Assembly: GCA_002359055.1 (NCBI GenBank)
Contig: DEQC01000096.1
Span: 1-9,388, forward strand
Source of the DNA: Flavobacteriales bacterium UBA3376
Lineage (GTDB): Bacteria; Bacteroidota; Bacteroidia; Flavobacteriales; Weeksellaceae
Length of the DNA: 9,388 nucleotides
Direction of reading: 5' to 3'
Shown: in pieces, positions 6,535 through 9,388 of the stretch
Numbering within the stretch: the first letter of the stretch is position 1
Layout of the letters: each line of letters starts with the position of its first letter
Notes under the pieces: model-generated
Databases searched by the model: none
Seen by the model: the letters and a program-made list of their open reading frames with translations, nothing else
Told to the model about the DNA's origin: nothing
Translations under genes and position numbers: made by a program

Positions 6535-6542
6535 TAACTTTG
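6535..6542 (+). promoter_or_regulatory. Bacteroidetes -7 box for pth, implying a near-leaderless mRNA
   Basis: TAACTTTG matches TAnnTTTG exactly and ends only 4 bases before the pth ATG at 6547. With a start point a few bases past the box, the mRNA would begin at or next to the start codon. No good -33 TTG is seen upstream. Confidence 0.55.
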
Positions 6543-6546
6543 CAAC

Positions 6547-7113
6547 ATGCAGAAATATTTGATAGTTGGTTTAGGAAATATCGGTGAAAAATATCGATAC
6601 ACAAGACATAACATTGGTTTTTTGGCAGTAGATGAATTGGCAAAACAATTGGATCAGAGTTTCACCTCATCCAATTTTGGGGAAGTCGCTCAATTCAAAT
6701 ACAAGGCTCGACCAGTAACTGTATTGAAACCCAATACTTATATGAATTTAAGTGGTGATGCTGTTCGATTTTGGATGCAGAAAGAAAATATTTCCATCGA
6801 AAATATTCTTATCATCACTGACGACATCAATTTACCTTTCGGAACAATTAGGATAAGAGGCAAAGGCAGCGATGGCGGGCACAACGGACTCAAAGACATT
6901 CAAAATAAATTGCAAAATCAAAAATACCCAAGACTGAGATTTGGTGTAGGCAATGGTTTTCAGAGTGGATCTCAAATAGATTATGTTTTAGGAATGTGGA
7001 GTGAAGAGGAGGTTGAAAAATTGCCAGAAAGATTAAAAATAGTTTCCGATGCTATTTTATCTTTTATCTTTAGAGGAATTAACAACGCTATGAATGATTT
7101 TAACGGTAAATAA
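6547..7113 (+). CDS. pth: Peptidyl-tRNA hydrolase (Pth)
   Basis: Pth cleaves the ester bond of peptidyl-tRNAs dropped from ribosomes, recycling tRNA; it is an essential cytoplasmic enzyme in bacteria studied. The 188-residue product is full length. It shows YLIVGLGNIGEKYRYTRHNIGF (4-25) with Asn11 and catalytic His21, KPNTYMNLSG (61-70), and TDDINLPFGTIRIR (91-104) with Asp93. GSDGGHNGLKDI (107-118) contains Asn113, and the C-terminal half carries RLRFGVG and DYVLGMWSEEE. The ATG at 6547 gives the standard family N terminus, with no room for a longer protein because the promoter box is directly upstream. Its stop is followed immediately by the ATG of the rhodanese gene, so pth heads a three-gene operon. 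Confidence 0.97.
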   Translation: MQKYLIVGLGNIGEKYRYTRHNIGFLAVDELAKQLDQSFTSSNFGEVAQFKYKARPVTVLKPNTYMNLSGDAVRFWMQKENISIENILIITDDINLPFGTIRIRGKGSDGGHNGLKDIQNKLQNQKYPRLRFGVGNGFQSGSQIDYVLGMWSEEEVEKLPERLKIVSDAILSFIFRGINNAMNDFNGK

Positions 7114-7470
7114 ATGAAAAAACATCTTTTAATTTTCGGTTTAATTCTATTCGGTTTTATCAGCTGCACAATTGGTGAAACCGATTCGGTCAACAATGTA
7201 TCTCACATCGATTTCACAGAAAGTAATCAAGTTCTTTTAGACGTTAGAACACCTGAAGAATTTGCGGAAGGGCATTTACCCGATGCCATCAACATCAATT
7301 TAAAATCAGATAAGTTCGAAGAAATCATCGATACGCTCGACAAAAGCAAAACCTATTATGTGTATTGCAGAACTGGAAAAAGAAGTACGGAAGCTGTCAA
7401 AAAATTAAACAAAGTGGGAATTGAAAATTTAGTCAATCTAAAAGATGGTTATTCCGCTTACAAAAAATAA
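7114..7470 (+). CDS. Single-domain rhodanese-like lipoprotein
   Basis: A 118-residue sulfurtransferase-fold protein is predicted to be exported and lipid-anchored. A basic start (MKK) and hydrophobic stretch (4-17) end at FISC, with Cys18 as the likely lipidated residue. The sequence after it (TIGETDS) does not look like a Bacteroidetes surface-export signal, so a periplasm-facing anchor is likelier. The rhodanese domain spans about 30-118: LLDVRTPEEFAEGHLPDAININL (41-63), then the active-site loop CRTGKRS (85-91) with persulfide cysteine Cys85, and NLKDGYSAYKK at the C terminus. Small domains of this kind can carry sulfur or act in thiol redox reactions; the substrate here is unknown. The ATG directly abuts the pth stop, and the DUF3820 gene begins 3 bases after its stop. 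Confidence 0.88.
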   Translation: MKKHLLIFGLILFGFISCTIGETDSVNNVSHIDFTESNQVLLDVRTPEEFAEGHLPDAININLKSDKFEEIIDTLDKSKTYYVYCRTGKRSTEAVKKLNKVGIENLVNLKDGYSAYKK

Positions 7471-7473
7471 TTG

Positions 7474-7698
7474 ATGCAATCAGCAAATCCAGAGATTTTA
7501 AAAGAATTGGTTCGAAATGAGATGCCGTTTGGAAAATACAAAGGCAGGAAGTTGTGTGATTTACCGACGTATTATTTGGAATGGTTTGCTTCCAAAGGTT
7601 TTCCCGAAGGAAAATTAGGAATGCAATTGGCAACTGTATATGAAATCAAAACCAATGGTTTGGATGAAATACTTTATCAATTAAAGAGAATGCAATAA
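7474..7698 (+). CDS. DUF3820 family small protein
   Basis: A 74-residue, probably cytoplasmic protein of the DUF3820 family; its function is not established. The family core MPFGKYKGRKLCDLPTYYLEWF (about 17-38) is clear, followed by ASKGFPEGKLGMQLATVYEIKTNGL. The compact FGKYKG..L.DLP..YL.W pattern is shared with similar short domains elsewhere, some attached to nuclease-type proteins, so a nucleic-acid link is possible but unproven. The frame could begin at the TTG at 7471, but the ATG at 7474, 3 bases after the rhodanese stop, is preferred. It is the last gene of the pth operon and faces nadD tail to tail with a 9-base gap. No signal peptide or membrane segment is seen. Confidence 0.85.
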   Translation: MQSANPEILKELVRNEMPFGKYKGRKLCDLPTYYLEWFASKGFPEGKLGMQLATVYEIKTNGLDEILYQLKRMQ

Positions 7699-7707
7699 TT
7701 ACTTGAA

Positions 7708-8277
7708 TCAATAGAGCGAACTACCTTCGAGATATTCCCAAACTTTTTCTGGCAACATCGGTCGTATATATTTTCCTTCTTTCAATGCATTTCGAATAAA
7801 AGTTGCTGAAATTTCCATCAAAGGCGCATCGATAAAGCTAAATTTCTCATGATTTTCCCATCGACCTGCATCAAAACCTGGTCTTGGATAAACAAGGACT
7901 GAACATTGTTTTAAAATTTGTTCATGATTTTTCCATTTATGGAAATTCTTTAGATTATCCATTCCCATGATCAATGAAAAATCATAATTCGGAAATTTCT
8001 CTTTCAAAACCATCAAAGTATCTATGGTGTAAGAGGGTTTTGGCAATGAAAACTCTACATTTGAAGCTCTAAGGTTTGGATAATCTTCTATGGCTAAATT
8101 GATCATATGCAAACGCTCATGATCGTTGGCCAAAGTCGATTTTTCTTTGAATGGATTTTGGGGTGAAACTACAAACCACACTTGATCTAAATCTGAATAT
8201 TGTTGAATATGGTTAGCGATTATCAAATGTCCGATATGAACAGGATTAAATGAACCAAAATACAAACCTACTTTCAT
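7708..8277 (-). CDS. nadD: Nicotinate-nucleotide adenylyltransferase NadD
   Basis: NadD transfers AMP from ATP to nicotinate mononucleotide, making deamido-NAD in the cytoplasmic NAD synthesis pathway. The 189-residue product is full length. It has the nucleotidyltransferase motif GSFNPVHIGH (8-17), VVSPQNPFKE (36-45) for substrate contact, SYTIDTL (82-88), and GMDNLKNFHKW (105-115). The C-terminal ISATFIRNAL (156-165) is the ATP-phosphate-binding ISxTxIR motif. The FNPVHIGH and SPQNPFK forms favour NadD over phosphopantetheine adenylyltransferase. The ATG at 8277 lies 10 bases after the holB stop, so the pair is probably one transcript. The 3' end meets the DUF3820 gene with a 9-base gap and no hairpin terminator. 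Confidence 0.95.
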   Translation of the reverse strand: MKVGLYFGSFNPVHIGHLIIANHIQQYSDLDQVWFVVSPQNPFKEKSTLANDHERLHMINLAIEDYPNLRASNVEFSLPKPSYTIDTLMVLKEKFPNYDFSLIMGMDNLKNFHKWKNHEQILKQCSVLVYPRPGFDAGRWENHEKFSFIDAPLMEISATFIRNALKEGKYIRPMLPEKVWEYLEGSSLY

Positions 8278-8287
8278 ATAATTTAGT

Positions 8288-9388
8288 TTAAGCCGCTTTT
8301 TTATGAATCAAACGAGTTAATTTAATCGATAAATCCAAAAAAACAATTTTAGCGTTTGCGTTTCTTTCGATATGAAAAATGGCTTGATTGATTTCATCCA
8401 AAATTTCCTCAATATTGGCACCATGAATATAAGGTGAAAAGCCTTCCCATTTAAATCCATCGACCTTGATTTCTAAATAATTCAAAGATTTGGCTTGATA
8501 ATTATCCATCAACGCTTGCCTGAAAATCTCTGAGCAAAAAATCAGAAAAAATCTCTGTTTCTCTCTTGACCAACCACTTAAAACATCAGACCAACGGATC
8601 AAATCTCTCAACACTGCCGGAGATTTCCTTGCTCTGAAAGCATTTCTTACCCATTCAACAAAATAACTATCGAAAGAATCATCGTCGGCTTCCAGATTTT
8701 TAATCGCTAAACTCAAATCGCCATTTGAACTTTTAGCTATTTTATCAGCCTCGATTTGATTAACACCTTTCTCATTGACCAAAAAATCTTTAATTTCTTG
8801 ATTGCTCAATCGATTCAATTTCACCAATTGACAACGAGAAATAATCGTTGGCAATAAAACATTTTCATTTTCTGTCACCAACAAAAACACTGTTTTATCG
8901 CCCGGCTCTTCAAGTGATTTTAAAATTTTGTTAGAAGCTTCGATTCCCATATTTTCTGGCAACCAAATGATGATAATTTTATAAGAACCTTCATAACTTC
9001 TCATGGAAGAGAACTTTATAATTTCAGTTGCTTCATAAACATTGATGGTTCCACGTTTTTTTTCAGCTTTCAGATGCACCAACCAATCGTTCAAACTCGC
9101 ATATGGATTTTCCGTAATGAAAATTCTCCATTCTTTGAAATAATCAGCACTTACTGGTTTCGAGTTATCAGAAGTTGAAATCACAGGAAAACTAAAATGC
9201 ACATCGGGATGTTGAAGTTCTAAAACTTTTTTTTTAGCAATTTCACCTTTCTCAGAAGCCATAATTTCAGCTGCATATTCGATGGCTAACTCGAGTGTCC
9301 CCCAACCATTTTTCCCAGCAAATAATTGTGCGTGGCTGATTCGATTATTGTCAATTGACTCTTTGAGTTTTTGTTTAATTTTCTGATG
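8288..9388 (-). CDS. holB: DNA polymerase III subunit delta' (5' end beyond window)
   Basis: Delta' is the stationary subunit of the clamp loader that places the beta sliding clamp on DNA. The frame is open to the right edge, giving 366 visible residues; the internal ATG at 9262 is not the start, because the conserved N-terminal region lies upstream of it. The visible part begins HQKIKQKLKESIDNNRISHA, so only about 8-10 residues are probably missing. The P-loop position reads AGKNGWGTLEL (24-34) and lacks the GKS/T of a working Walker A site, as expected for delta'. WLPENM (142-147) replaces a Walker B, and LLPTIISRCQ (178-187) holds the conserved SRC motif. The C-terminal collar domain follows. 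The region where many relatives carry zinc-module cysteines (about 42-60) has none. nadD follows after 10 bases. Confidence 0.9.
   Translation of the reverse strand, partial: HQKIKQKLKESIDNNRISHAQLFAGKNGWGTLELAIEYAAEIMASEKGEIAKKKVLELQHPDVHFSFPVISTSDNSKPVSADYFKEWRIFITENPYASLNDWLVHLKAEKKRGTINVYEATEIIKFSSMRSYEGSYKIIIIWLPENMGIEASNKILKSLEEPGDKTVFLLVTENENVLLPTIISRCQLVKLNRLSNQEIKDFLVNEKGVNQIEADKIAKSSNGDLSLAIKNLEADDDSFDSYFVEWVRNAFRARKSPAVLRDLIRWSDVLSGWSREKQRFFLIFCSEIFRQALMDNYQAKSLNYLEIKVDGFKWEGFSPYIHGANIEEILDEINQAIFHIERNANAKIVFLDLSIKLTRLIHKKAA

Overview
The window is ordinary chromosome from a low-GC member of the Bacteroidetes (Bacteroidota), most likely Flavobacteriales. Three things point there: the protein sequences of NusA, RimP, Pth and DNA polymerase III delta' as I recognise them; several start-proximal -7 boxes of the form TAnnTTTG, the Bacteroidetes sigma-factor signature; and the absence of clear Shine-Dalgarno sites. 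I see no insertion sequence, phage gene, CRISPR array, tRNA or rRNA. Coding density is very high, and no stretch over 300 bases lacks a gene.

Layout. Positions 1-1241 hold a minus-strand rimP-nusA operon (nusA runs off the left edge), with its promoter and a perfect terminator-like hairpin in the short rimP leader. Positions 1242-2220 hold a convergent pair: an Ogt/MGMT-type DNA alkyltransferase (+) and a DUF456 membrane protein (-). Positions 2279-5081 form a plus-strand operon of a YbdG-type mechanosensitive channel, pdxJ (vitamin B6 synthesis) and a YbfF-like alpha/beta hydrolase. Its genes overlap or nearly touch, and it ends at a bidirectional terminator. On the other side of that terminator is a lone minus-strand TviB/WbpA-type nucleotide-sugar dehydrogenase. 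A 142-base divergent promoter region (6405-6546) separates it from a plus-strand operon of pth (peptidyl-tRNA hydrolase), a small rhodanese lipoprotein and a DUF3820 protein, which abut with 0-3 spare bases. The right end is a minus-strand holB-nadD pair (clamp-loader delta' and NaMN adenylyltransferase), with holB cut by the window edge.

Most genes are housekeeping: translation and transcription (rimP, nusA, pth), replication (holB), cofactors (pdxJ, nadD), DNA repair (ogt) and envelope (channel, sugar dehydrogenase, lipoprotein). I found no convincing new multi-gene system. The points most worth a second look are the hairpin with a U-tract inside the rimP-nusA leader (possible attenuation), an apparently leaderless pth promoter, an orphan sugar dehydrogenase, and a delta' subunit without the usual zinc-module cysteines.
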